DNA of 64,000 nucleotides. Source: Oceanobacter mangrovi (GTDB lineage Bacteria > Pseudomonadota > Gammaproteobacteria > Pseudomonadales > Oceanobacteraceae). The stretch spans positions 374,001 to 438,000 of the forward strand of contig NZ_JAHXZR010000002.1 in the NCBI RefSeq assembly GCF_019740315.1, read 5' to 3'. This document shows positions 28,562 to 37,124 of this stretch, in pieces. The notes under the pieces were generated by a model. It saw only the letters and a program-made list of their open reading frames with translations, was not told where the DNA came from and ran no database searches. Position numbers and translations under genes: made by a program. How positions within the stretch are numbered: position 1 is the first letter of the stretch; every line of letters begins with the position of its first letter.

Positions 28562-29884
28562 ATGGAACTGACCGAAAAAATCCGGCTGTACATCGAAGAT
28601 CGATGTACAGCCAAGTTGGAGCCTTTGGAAAAGGAGCTGGCCCGGGCGGAAAAGGAAAAAGCTGCCGAGGACTTCGCCGAATTCCGGCTCGACTGGCAGC
28701 AGCGCAAGCAAGAGCTGCTGGACAAATTCAAGCCACAGGCGTGGCTAACCGATGCGGCGGGCAGGGCGAAACAAATCAATTTGGTGAGTCATGCGCTGAA
28801 GTACACCCACAGTGATGCCAAAGGCACCAGCCTGCTGGTCAACTCATCTGTAGCCGGTTCCGAGCGGACATTGTCATCGGCGGATTTAGCGGTCATGAAA
28901 GCTGACGTAGTCGGCAATGCAGCAGCGCTGGATGTCGCCAATTTACTGTTGCTGGAACACGACGGTGAACGCTTGCTGGATCAACTGTCCGCAGATGACT
29001 CTTCTGCACTGGCACCGTTTGCCAATGAAAAACAGCTGGCTGACTGGCTGTCAGGCTTCAAGGAAGCACTGAAGGTACAAGAGCCGTCCAGTCATTCCCT
29101 GGCCAAGCAGCTTTATTTTCCTGTGACAGAGGAAGAGTCCGGCTATCACCTGTTAGCGCCACTGTCGGCATCTTCCCTGAATCATGCTGTTTTCCAGCGG
29201 GTGCAGCATTCCCGATTCAGCGACGCAGCCAAAGACGCTCGGGAGGCTCGTCGTAAAGGCCATTTCTGGCAGGTGGGCACCAGAGATTATCTGAATCTCG
29301 CCATCCAGACCTTTGGTGGCACCAAGCCGCAGAATATTTCCTTGCTGAACAGTCAGCGTGGTGGTCGAGCTTATCTGTTTGACGCTCAACCACCGGTTTG
29401 GAAGTCCCAAAACAAGCCGCCCAAATCCGTCGATGCCTTCTGGGCCGGTTATCGCTGGCGCATTCGCAAGCAGCTGGATGAACTGACAGGTTTTCTGGAA
29501 TGGGCCAACCAGCAGGATTTGAATAATCGCCATATTCGGGGCAGGCGCGCCGAAATGGTCGCGGCAATGGTCGACGAACTGCATCAGTACGCGGCACAGA
29601 TTCAACAACAACCCCCGGGTTGGAGTAGCGAATCTTTTGGTTTGAAACCCGAAGCCTGCTGGCTCGACCCCAACCGGGCTGATGATGATTTTCAGTATGA
29701 ACGAGACGGCAAAGCCTGGTGTAAAAAGCTGGCACTGACCTTTGGCCGGGTTTTGTCCAAAGCCATCGATCAAAAAGGCAAAAAAGCCAAGTTGAGCATG
29801 AGTGATGTGGAAACTGCCCACTTCAAACAACAAATTCAGCGTCAGGCGTACCTGCTGATGGTTGATCTGGAGGATCTGGCATGA
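28562..29884 (+). CDS. csy1: Type I-F Csy1 (Cas8f), large subunit of the Csy complex
   Basis: 440 residues, a little longer than the roughly 430 of P. aeruginosa. A strong RBS (AGGAGG) precedes the ATG. The N-terminus is a charged helical segment, and the protein has the family's basic core (HPLENS-equivalent region, GGTKPQNISLLNSQRGG). With Csy2 it caps the 5' handle of the crRNA and reads the PAM. It overlaps csy2 by 4 bases. The assignment rests on the GGTKPQN motif and on gene order. Confidence 0.93.
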   Translation: MELTEKIRLYIEDRCTAKLEPLEKELARAEKEKAAEDFAEFRLDWQQRKQELLDKFKPQAWLTDAAGRAKQINLVSHALKYTHSDAKGTSLLVNSSVAGSERTLSSADLAVMKADVVGNAAALDVANLLLLEHDGERLLDQLSADDSSALAPFANEKQLADWLSGFKEALKVQEPSSHSLAKQLYFPVTEEESGYHLLAPLSASSLNHAVFQRVQHSRFSDAAKDAREARRKGHFWQVGTRDYLNLAIQTFGGTKPQNISLLNSQRGGRAYLFDAQPPVWKSQNKPPKSVDAFWAGYRWRIRKQLDELTGFLEWANQQDLNNRHIRGRRAEMVAAMVDELHQYAAQIQQQPPGWSSESFGLKPEACWLDPNRADDDFQYERDGKAWCKKLALTFGRVLSKAIDQKGKKAKLSMSDVETAHFKQQIQRQAYLLMVDLEDLA

Positions 29885-30933
29885 AACATCTGCTGTTGCT
29901 CAATAAGCTGCGAGTGGAAAACGCCAATGCGATTGCCGGCATGACCTGGGGCTTCCCGGCACCCAGCAATTTTCTCGGATTCACTCACGCGCTATCGCGT
30001 AAATGTCAGGCGAAGTGGGGAGCGCAGGCCAGCCTGGGCGGTGTCGGCATTATTTGCCATCACCATCAGGTGCATAGCCAGCAGCCGAGTGGTTTCGAAC
30101 ACGTATTTGCACTCAGTCGTAATCCACTGACCAAAGACGGCAAGACCGCCCCCTTCAACGAAGAGGGACGTATGCATATGACAGTCAGCTTGCTGGTGGA
30201 GTGCGAGTTCGATCCACTGGAACTGGCGTTAGGCGATGACCTTCCCGAGCAGCGTATCCGACAGTTTGAAAATCAGTTGCTGGACTGGCTGGCAACCCAA
30301 CGTCTGGCGGGTGGCATCATTACCAGCATTGGCCGGGTTCGATACTGGCAATTCGATGAAACCAACAGCGATAGTCAGCGAGCGTTCCGGCGTCAGATGC
30401 TGCGGCTGATTCCCGGTTTTGTGCTGCTTGATCGTACGGACTTGTTGGCCGCACACCACCAGGCGCAACGGCAGCTCAACCCGGCAGCTGAACTGCTCGA
30501 CAGCTGGCTCGATTTTATTGCGCTTTGCTATCAGCCAGAACCAACAGGGCTGAAAGACGGGGATGAACCGATTCCCGGCGAGACCAAAGCAGACTGGAAA
30601 ATCAAACCCAGGCCCGGTGCCGGCAAAGGCTATCTGGTGCCACTGGCGGCAGGCTATCAGGCCATTTCTGAATTGTATGCCGCCGGTACAGTCAGCCGGG
30701 CTCGCGACAATTCAGTGCCATTCCGGTTTGTCGAAAGCGCCTACAGCATTGGTGAATGGTGCAGTCCGCACCGGTTGCAATCCCCGCAAGAGCTGCTTTG
30801 GCAATACCGCCACAGTAATGGTGCCTATTTATGTGAAATTCCTTCTCAGGCTGCAACGATTACTGATCGCAGTGAAGATGACCACATCGAAATCCCGGAC
30901 AACGACTTCAACACATTTGACGAATTGTACTAA
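29881..30933 (+). CDS. csy2: Type I-F Csy2 (Cas5f)
   Basis: 350 residues. It opens with a RAMP-like strand and the family signature NAIAGMTWGFPAPSNFLGF, then HHHQVHS and LLVECEF. Csy2 pairs with Csy1 at the 5' end of the crRNA. It lies in the expected csy1-csy2-csy3 order and is probably coupled to csy1 (ATGA overlap). Confidence 0.94.
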   Translation: MKHLLLLNKLRVENANAIAGMTWGFPAPSNFLGFTHALSRKCQAKWGAQASLGGVGIICHHHQVHSQQPSGFEHVFALSRNPLTKDGKTAPFNEEGRMHMTVSLLVECEFDPLELALGDDLPEQRIRQFENQLLDWLATQRLAGGIITSIGRVRYWQFDETNSDSQRAFRRQMLRLIPGFVLLDRTDLLAAHHQAQRQLNPAAELLDSWLDFIALCYQPEPTGLKDGDEPIPGETKADWKIKPRPGAGKGYLVPLAAGYQAISELYAAGTVSRARDNSVPFRFVESAYSIGEWCSPHRLQSPQELLWQYRHSNGAYLCEIPSQAATITDRSEDDHIEIPDNDFNTFDELY

Positions 30934-30948
30934 TCAAGGAGCGACAAC

Positions 30949-31974
30949 ATGGCTACTACCAAACTGAAAACAGCTTCCGTTCTGGCGTTTGAACGCAAAC
31001 ACGCTAACTCAGACGCCGCTATGTTCGCCGGGCGCTGGCAAGAGCGCAGCAACACGGAAGGCTGGCAAGCCATCGAGGTACAACAAAAATCTGTACGCGG
31101 CACCATTTCCAACCGCCTCAAGGCCGCTATTGCTGATGATCCCTTGAAACTGGACGCCGAAATCCAGAAACCCAACCTGCAAACCGTTGATACTGCAGCA
31201 CTACCACAGGACAGCGACACTCTGAAAGTCAGCTTCACCTTACGTGTATTGGGGGATCTGGCAACGCCTTCAGCCTGTAACGACGGTGAATATCAGCAAG
31301 CGTTGGCTGAGGTTATCAACGGCTATATTGAACGGGAACAATTTACCGAACTCGCTGCCCGCTACGCTGAAAACCTCGCCAATGGGCGATTCCTCTGGCG
31401 TAACCGCGTTGGTGCGGAGCAAATTGAAGTCAAGGTATCCCAGCTCTCAGGCACTGATGTTCTGAATAGCTGGACCTTCGATGCTCACAGCTTCGACCTG
31501 CGTAACTTCGGCACCCAGGCGGCAATCATCAAGCCACTGGCAGATCTGATTCAAACCGGCCTGAGTGGTAAAAGCTTTGTATTGCTGCGCGTTGAAGCAT
31601 ACGTCCGTCTGGGCGAAGGACAGGAAATCTTTCCATCCCAGGAACTGGTACTGGATGGCTCCGGCAACAGCAAAAAGAGCAAGTTTCTGTATCAGGTAGA
31701 TGGTCAGGCGGCCATGCACTCGCAGAAAATTGGTAACGCCATTCGCACCATCGATACCTGGTACCCGCAAGCCGACACCTTTGGCCCAATTGCCGTCGAA
31801 CCCTACGGCTCTGTCACCAGCCGCGGCGCGGCCTATCGCCAACCCAAAGAAAAGCAGGATTTCTATAACCTGCTGGACAAATGGGTGTTGAAAGGAGAAA
31901 CGCCATCGGTTGATAACCAGCACTACGTGATGGGTATCCTGATTCGTGGTGGCGTATTCGGTGAAGCCGGTTAA
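30949..31974 (+). CDS. csy3: Type I-F Csy3 (Cas7f) backbone subunit
   Basis: 341 residues. Csy3 forms the six-subunit helical backbone on the crRNA. Family signatures are [17 protein letters not shown] near the N-terminus, [14 protein letters not shown], and [11 protein letters not shown] plus [14 protein letters not shown] in the C-terminal half. A strong RBS (AAGGAGCG) fits the need for a multi-copy subunit. Confidence 0.95.
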   Translation: MATTKLKTASVLAFERKHANSDAAMFAGRWQERSNTEGWQAIEVQQKSVRGTISNRLKAAIADDPLKLDAEIQKPNLQTVDTAALPQDSDTLKVSFTLRVLGDLATPSACNDGEYQQALAEVINGYIEREQFTELAARYAENLANGRFLWRNRVGAEQIEVKVSQLSGTDVLNSWTFDAHSFDLRNFGTQAAIIKPLADLIQTGLSGKSFVLLRVEAYVRLGEGQEIFPSQELVLDGSGNSKKSKFLYQVDGQAAMHSQKIGNAIRTIDTWYPQADTFGPIAVEPYGSVTSRGAAYRQPKEKQDFYNLLDKWVLKGETPSVDNQHYVMGILIRGGVFGEAG

Positions 31975-31984
31975 GGGGTAGAGG

Positions 31985-32539
31985 ATGGATCATTATCTTG
32001 AAATTACCCTGCTGCCGGACCCCGAGTTCGAAGAGCAGCTGCTGTTGAACGCGCTGTTCTCCAAGTTCCACCGAGGTATGAGTCAAAGCGTAGCTGGTGA
32101 AATTGGCATCAGCTTCCCGGATGTTGGCAAGCGACTCGGCGGTCGAATGCGTTTGCACGGTAGTGCCGCGGCATTGGACAAGCTGATGTGTAGTGGCTGG
32201 ATGAAAGGACTGGGTGATTACACCCGCGTCTCTGATATTCAGGCGGTGCCAGCAGGCTGCCAATATCGAACCGTGCGACGAGTGCAGGCCAAAAGCGCCT
32301 GGAACAAGCGCAAACGTTCAATCGCCAAAGGCTGGTTAACCGAGGAAGAGGCTGCCGCGAAAATCACCGACAACCAGCAAAAGAGCCTCAAACACTTGCC
32401 GTTTATACAGATTAAAAGCCTGTCGAACGGCAACAACATGCGGGTGTATATCGAACACGGTGAATTGCAGAAGGCGTCAGTGGCCGGAACGTTCAGCAGC
32501 TACGGTTTGAGCAGCACCACAACCATCCCCTGGTTTTGA
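31985..32539 (+). CDS. cas6f: Type I-F crRNA endonuclease Cas6f (Csy4)
   Basis: 184 residues. His29 (KFHRGM) falls exactly where the catalytic His29 of P. aeruginosa Csy4 lies; the conserved Ser is probably in IKSLSNG. An Arg-rich helix (RTVRRVQAKSAWNKRKR) should grip the repeat hairpin. It cuts the precursor after the stem of each repeat, leaving an 8-base CUCAGAAA handle. The C-terminal GTFSSYGLSSTTTIPWF matches the family. Last cas gene, 130 bases before the first repeat. Confidence 0.96.
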   Translation: MDHYLEITLLPDPEFEEQLLLNALFSKFHRGMSQSVAGEIGISFPDVGKRLGGRMRLHGSAAALDKLMCSGWMKGLGDYTRVSDIQAVPAGCQYRTVRRVQAKSAWNKRKRSIAKGWLTEEEAAAKITDNQQKSLKHLPFIQIKSLSNGNNMRVYIEHGELQKASVAGTFSSYGLSSTTTIPWF

Positions 32540-32669
32540 CCCTTTTTTTTAGCGAAATGCCAAGTCCTTGATTTTAAAGGACTTGGCAGAATCCAGAAAA
32601 AACAGGGTAAAAACCTGAAAGTGCAGGGAAGCTCTTTAAAAAACAGGAACCTGGCTTTAAATTGCTACA
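32540..32669 (+). promoter_or_regulatory. CRISPR leader
   Basis: A 130-base stretch between cas6f and repeat 1, richer in A and T than the cas genes. It starts with a run of eight T (32543-32550), holds an inverted repeat with an IHF-type site, then A-rich tracts just before the array. Its position next to the intact end of the array, with the degenerate repeat at the other end, identifies it as the leader. It should hold the array promoter, which I could not place. Confidence 0.85.
32559..32587. repeat. Perfect 11-bp inverted repeat in the leader, containing an IHF consensus site
   Basis: GCCAAGTCCTT (32559-32569) pairs perfectly with AAGGACTTGGC (32577-32587) around a 7-base loop. On the minus strand 32561-32573 reads AATCAAGGACTTG, an exact match to the IHF consensus WATCAANNNNTTR. 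IHF bends the leader during spacer integration in type I-E and I-F systems. No T run follows the stem, so it does not look like a terminator. Confidence 0.65.
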
Positions 32670-35637
32670 GTGCGCTGCCGCCCAGGCAGCTCAGAAAGGT
32701 TATTAGCGGCTGATCATGGCGAAGCAATAGTGCGCTGCCGCCCAGGCAGCTCAGAAAGTCACCTGGCCGAAAACCCGCAGCGGCCAGATGTGCGCTGCCG
32801 CCCAGGCAGCTCAGAAAGTGATACTCCCTTGGGCTGCACTGCTCCACATGTGCGCTGCCGCCCAGGCAGCTCAGAAATCTGCCCTGGCTGCCTGCCCGCG
32901 CCGCTCGGTGTGCGCTGCCGCCCAGGCAGCTCAGAAAGGTTATATGCGGCTGGCGCCGGATATGCGGGCGTGCGCTGCCGCCCAGGCAGCTCAGAAAAAG
33001 TCGCGGCGCCTGTAATGGAGAAAGCAACTGTGCGCTGCCGCCCAGGCAGCTCAGAAAACTCCGCTTTTTTGTCGTCTTGAACCAAGAAAGTGCGCTGCCG
33101 CCCAGGCAGCTCAGAAAATTAGAGTTGGTTTAGTCATTTGTAAACCACTGTGCGCTGCCGCCCAGGCAGCTCAGAAATGATGATTCCAGAGCATCACGGA
33201 AACTGTAAAGTGCGCTGCCGCCCAGGCAGCTCAGAAAATAATTTATGACAATGCCGTAACCAGAACCGCGTGCGCTGCCGCCCAGGCAGCTCAGAAAGGT
33301 AAGCGCGATGGTAATAAATGGATTTTCCGGTGCGCTGCCGCCCAGGCAGCTCAGAAATTGAAATAATTGCAGTCCACTCGCTGACCGTGGTGCGCTGCCG
33401 CCCAGGCAGCTCAGAAAATTACATTCTCCGATTAATTAAATTAGTTTGAGTGCGCTGCCGCCCAGGCAGCTCAGAAAAAGGCGTTCCGACCCACGACCCA
33501 ATTGAAAAAGTGCGCTGCCGCCCAGGCAGCTCAGAAATGTACGAAAAATACGGCACTTATAAAATCAATGTGCGCTGCCGCCCAGGCAGCTCAGAAAAGA
33601 TGGGCGAATCTGGCGTTCGCAAGTTCCGCGTGCGCTGCCGCCCAGGCAGCTCAGAAAACAAAGGTTCATGCAATGATGATTGCTAATATGTGCGCTGCCG
33701 CCCAGGCAGCTCAGAAATTTGACATATCCAGGGTATCGACATCATCCGAGTGCGCTGCCGCCCAGGCAGCTCAGAAAGGAAGAAAGCAGACTTGGCGTAA
33801 AAATTACGAGTGCGCTGCCGCCCAGGCAGCTCAGAAAAAGACCAACAAGGACATTAACCAACTTACCATGTGCGCTGCCGCCCAGGCAGCTCAGAAACGC
33901 GATGAAGTGCTTGAGCATGCCAAGAAAAAGTGCGCTGCCGCCTAGGCAGCTCAGAAAGCAAACCATTGCACCCTGAATTTACCGTATTCGTGCGCTGCCG
34001 CCCAGGCAGCTCAGAAAAGCGGGAAGAGATCGTCATAGTCATGGACATTGTGCGCTGCCGCCCAGGCAGCTCAGAAAAGAGAGGGAGTTCCAGCCCGTCT
34101 AATTGTTCCGTGCGCTGCCGCCCAGGCAGCTCAGAAAGATGACCCGCCGATTATGAGTCGGCCGCTCTGGTGCGCTGCCGCCCAGGCAGCTCAGAAATTT
34201 GCTTTGGTCATCAAACCGGGCCCAGATGGGTGCGCTGCCGCCCAGGCAGCTCAGAAATGAGTAGTTGTCCTGCTGCAGCGTCATTCTGGGTGCGCTGCCG
34301 CCCAGGCAGCTCAGAAAGGGTTGGATTTCATTAAATGGCGAGGGCCAGTGTGCGCTGCCGCCCAGGCAGCTCAGAAAAGAGCAGGGATGGCCAAACAATC
34401 ACGGTGTGGGTGCGCTGCCGCCCAGGCAGCTCAGAAAAAGGTAAAACGCCGGTCATATCCCTATGACGTGTGCGCTGCCGCCCAGGCAGCTCAGAAACGT
34501 TTCTTGCGAACGCTTGGCTTCTGCTGTTTGTGCGCTGCCGCCCAGGCAGCTCAGAAAGCTAAAATTCTTCAGGGCCATAACGTGTTCGGGTGCGCTGCCG
34601 CCCAGGCAGCTCAGAAAGAAGAAGAAGCAACGCATGAAGCGCTGTCTGCGTGCGCTGCCGCCCAGGCAGCTCAGAAACACAAACATTACCTGACTTTTCG
34701 TCTATCAGCGTGCGCTGCCGCCCAGGCAGCTCAGAAAAACGCCGCCGCTGAAGTGGGTTCGGTGCGAATGTGCGCTGCCGCCCAGGCAGCTCAGAAAAGA
34801 AATTCAGCTTCAGCAGATTCGTGTTTCAGGTGCGCTGCCGCCCAGGCAGCTCAGAAAAGGATCGTCCAGGTCAAGCGGTTATCAGTAACGTGCGCTGCCG
34901 CCCAGGCAGCTCAGAAATGGCTTTCTGGGGCAACTCCACCATGCGATCCGTGCGCTGCCGCCCAGGCAGCTCAGAAAGCGAGGCTGCCACGGAGAGACCG
35001 GTAGATCTCGTGCGCTGCCGCCCAGGCAGCTCAGAAATCGACGTCTTTGTTGATGCGTTGGGATTTGCTGTGCGCTGCCGCCCAGGCAGCTCAGAAACAT
35101 ATCAATAACGTGTGCTGGCGTTGTCATATGTGCGCTGCCGCCCAGGCAGCTCAGAAAAGCCATGGAAACGCTCGGCGTGGATCCTGATTGTGCGCTGCCG
35201 CCCAGGCAGCTCAGAAAAATGACGGCCGGTGATCTGGTACACACGTTCAGTGCGCTGCCGCCCAGGCAGCTCAGAAAGATAGGTTTCGTTATCAGGGTCA
35301 CTAAGAAGCGTGCGCTGCCGCCCAGGCAGCTCAGAAATCCTTTTTTATTGGTGTTTTATGCTTGATTTAGTGCGCTGCCGCCCAGGCAGCTCAGAAAAAG
35401 TTGAAGCGTGATCAGGGATATGCCAATAAGTGCGCTGCCGCCCAGGCAGCTCAGAAAATGGCAACGGCAGGAATTTGAACGCAACGGAAGTGCGCTGCCG
35501 CCCAGGCAGCTCAGAAACTTGAGCTCCATCGACTGGATGCCCTTGAGGAGTGCGCTGCCGCCCAGGCAGCTCAGAAAAGCTCGTCGTTGGTGGATTCATC
35601 AATGCGAAAGTGCGCTGCCGCCCAGGCAGCTCAATCG
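32670..35637 (+). CRISPR. Type I-F CRISPR array, 50 repeats and 49 spacers
   Basis: A 28-base repeat (begins GTGCGCTGCCG, ends GGCAGCTCAGAAA) recurs on an exact 60-bp period, so every spacer is 32 bases. The repeat has a CTGCC/GGCAG stem with loop GCCCA, followed by the AGAAA end typical of type I-F. All internal repeats are identical except the one at 33930, which has T for C in the loop (GCCTA). The last repeat (35610-35637) keeps its first 24 bases and loses the final GAAA, marking the leader-distal end. The leader lies at 32540-32669, and transcription should run rightward from it. The long open frames here, on both strands, result from the 60-bp period. Confidence 0.99.
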
Positions 35638-36610
35638 TTTTGAACTGTGCCAGCCTGAAGGGGGCTATCAACCAACCAGGATCTCTTTGCAGCATGGATC
35701 CCGGATCTCGCAGGCTCGTCCGGGAAGACGTTGTTGTTAGCCTCGCTGGCTCTTGATTGAAACTGCATGGCTGGTAGCGCTGTACGCTGTCACCCAGGCA
35801 GCTCGGGAAACGCAGCGTTTGGTTATCAATCTGATTGTCGGGCTCGGTACTCCTGCCAATCTCAGGATCAAATCCGCGCACATAAATCGGTGATTGGTCA
35901 TTGGTTTTCAGGCAGCAGGAATCTCAATCCTGAACGTTTAAATATATAGATGGCAGGGGTGTTTTTTGGTGGGCTTGAACGTGAATATTCAATTATCTTG
36001 GTCTTATAAAAGTCCAAATTCTCTATATGGATATTCATTCAGACCATCATTATGTGATGGCTTGTAAGATCGGGTTCGACAATAGATCTTTACAATATAT
36101 GCCTACATATAAATATTGGAATGAAATTCAATGGATATTGATTGAAAGCATCTAACGATTGATAGATTTAATCTGAATTAGGACATAAATGGCCACATTG
36201 TTAGTTTTGTGTCATTTTGTATCTCGTGGTTAAATTTTGTTTTTGGTCATTTTTTGCCGTGTTTGATCGTGAAATTGCGCCAAATTATGCGTCGATTTAT
36301 GGCGGTTTTTACTACCCGGCAGAAAATGAAAGGCTTAAATGCGACGAAGGTTGGATTATTTGTGACGATTTTAATGGCGTGTTGGTAAGTTTTTGTAATT
36401 ATTGGCCTTTAAGTGGTTAATATTTAATCAAATCCAAGGTTTCTCGATTGATTTTGTGAATATTTTTAACCTGTCAAATATTTTCTGATTTGTTAATGCC
36501 TGGTTTGTTGATAGTAATAACACTGCTAGACAGATTGGAGGTCTTTGACTACATTTCTCCACGTTAACCAGTTCACGTTTTCAGACAGCACTTCAAGACG
36601 TAGGGATGCC
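35638..36610. other. AT-rich non-coding gap between the CRISPR array and the T6SS cluster
   Basis: Apart from the decayed repeat, no convincing gene was found. From about 35940 the base composition falls sharply (for example 19 G+C in the 60 bases from 36061), with many AT tracts. A 67-codon frame at 36217-36420 (TTG start, Cys/Tyr/Phe-rich, no RBS) is probably chance or a remnant. The T6SS promoter must lie here, but no sigma-70 or sigma-54 site stood out. A GGAGG at 36537-36541 precedes an in-frame TTG of tssB. Confidence 0.7.
35782..35810 (+). repeat. Decayed CRISPR repeat beyond the array end
   Basis: This 29-base stretch aligns with the CRISPR repeat over its whole length with four substitutions and one inserted base, and it keeps CCCAGGCAGCTC intact. 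It lies 144 bases beyond the degenerate terminal repeat, off the 60-bp register. It is probably the remnant of older units. Confidence 0.75.
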
Positions 36611-37111
36611 ATGAAAAAGAAAAATGCGGGCTCTGTCGCCCCAAAAGAACGCGTCAATATTTCCTATAAGCCCGCAGTTGGTGATGGCAAAAAACAGATT
36701 GAATTGCCATTCAAGGCTTTGATTCTCGGCGATTTTACCCAGCGTCCAGACGACCGGGTAATCGAGGAGCGGGAACCTATCAACGTTAACAGCAATAACT
36801 TCGATGAAGTGCTGGCGTCGATGGGCCTGGAAATGCAATTCAGTGTTCCCAACTATATTTCCGGCAACGGTGAGACCGATATCGATGTGAACTTCAAGCC
36901 GCAGAGCCTGAAGGATTTCACGCCGGATAATCTGGTCGATTCCATCCCTGAGTTGAAGAAGGTCATTGAGTTGCGTAATGCATTAAAAGCTCTGAAAGGC
37001 CCGCTGGGTAACGTGCCGCAAATGCGCCGCAAGATCCAGACGATGATTACTGATGAATCCACTCGCAAACGCCTGCTGGATGAATTGAACTCTGACGGAC
37101 AACAAGGCTGA
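36611..37111 (+). CDS. tssB: T6SS contractile sheath small subunit TssB
   Basis: 166 residues from ATG 36611. Family features are VNISYKP, ELPFKALILGDF, a central FDEVLASMGLEM block, the SLKDFTPDNLVDSIPEL signature and a C-terminal helical tail. TssB pairs with TssC to build the sheath that contracts and drives the Hcp tube. An in-frame TTG at 36545 after GGAGG would add 22 residues, but the ATG form matches the usual TssB N-terminus. First gene of the cluster, 13 bases before tssC. Confidence 0.95.
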   Translation: MKKKNAGSVAPKERVNISYKPAVGDGKKQIELPFKALILGDFTQRPDDRVIEEREPINVNSNNFDEVLASMGLEMQFSVPNYISGNGETDIDVNFKPQSLKDFTPDNLVDSIPELKKVIELRNALKALKGPLGNVPQMRRKIQTMITDESTRKRLLDELNSDGQQG

Positions 37112-37124
37112 GGGGAGCGAAAAG

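Noticed and set aside
32543-32550. Eight-T run after cas6f as a cas operon terminator
   Set aside because: The only stem before it (AACCA/TGGTT over the cas6f stop) is 5 bp and separated by several bases; too weak to call.
35700-35727. A possible second decayed repeat (CGCAGGCTCG then CGGGAAG)
   Set aside because: The stem halves do not align with the CRISPR repeat without several gaps, and the register does not fit.
32665-35881. Many long open frames on both strands with repeated RCRPGSSE, CAAAQAAQK or LSCLGGSA peptides
   Set aside because: They are the CRISPR array read in its frames: 60 is a multiple of 3, so the frame stays open across every unit. No RBS and no real protein pattern.
36217-36420. 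67-codon frame in the AT-rich gap
   Set aside because: TTG start without RBS, no family resemblance, cysteine- and aromatic-rich composition; kept only as a note in the gap entry.
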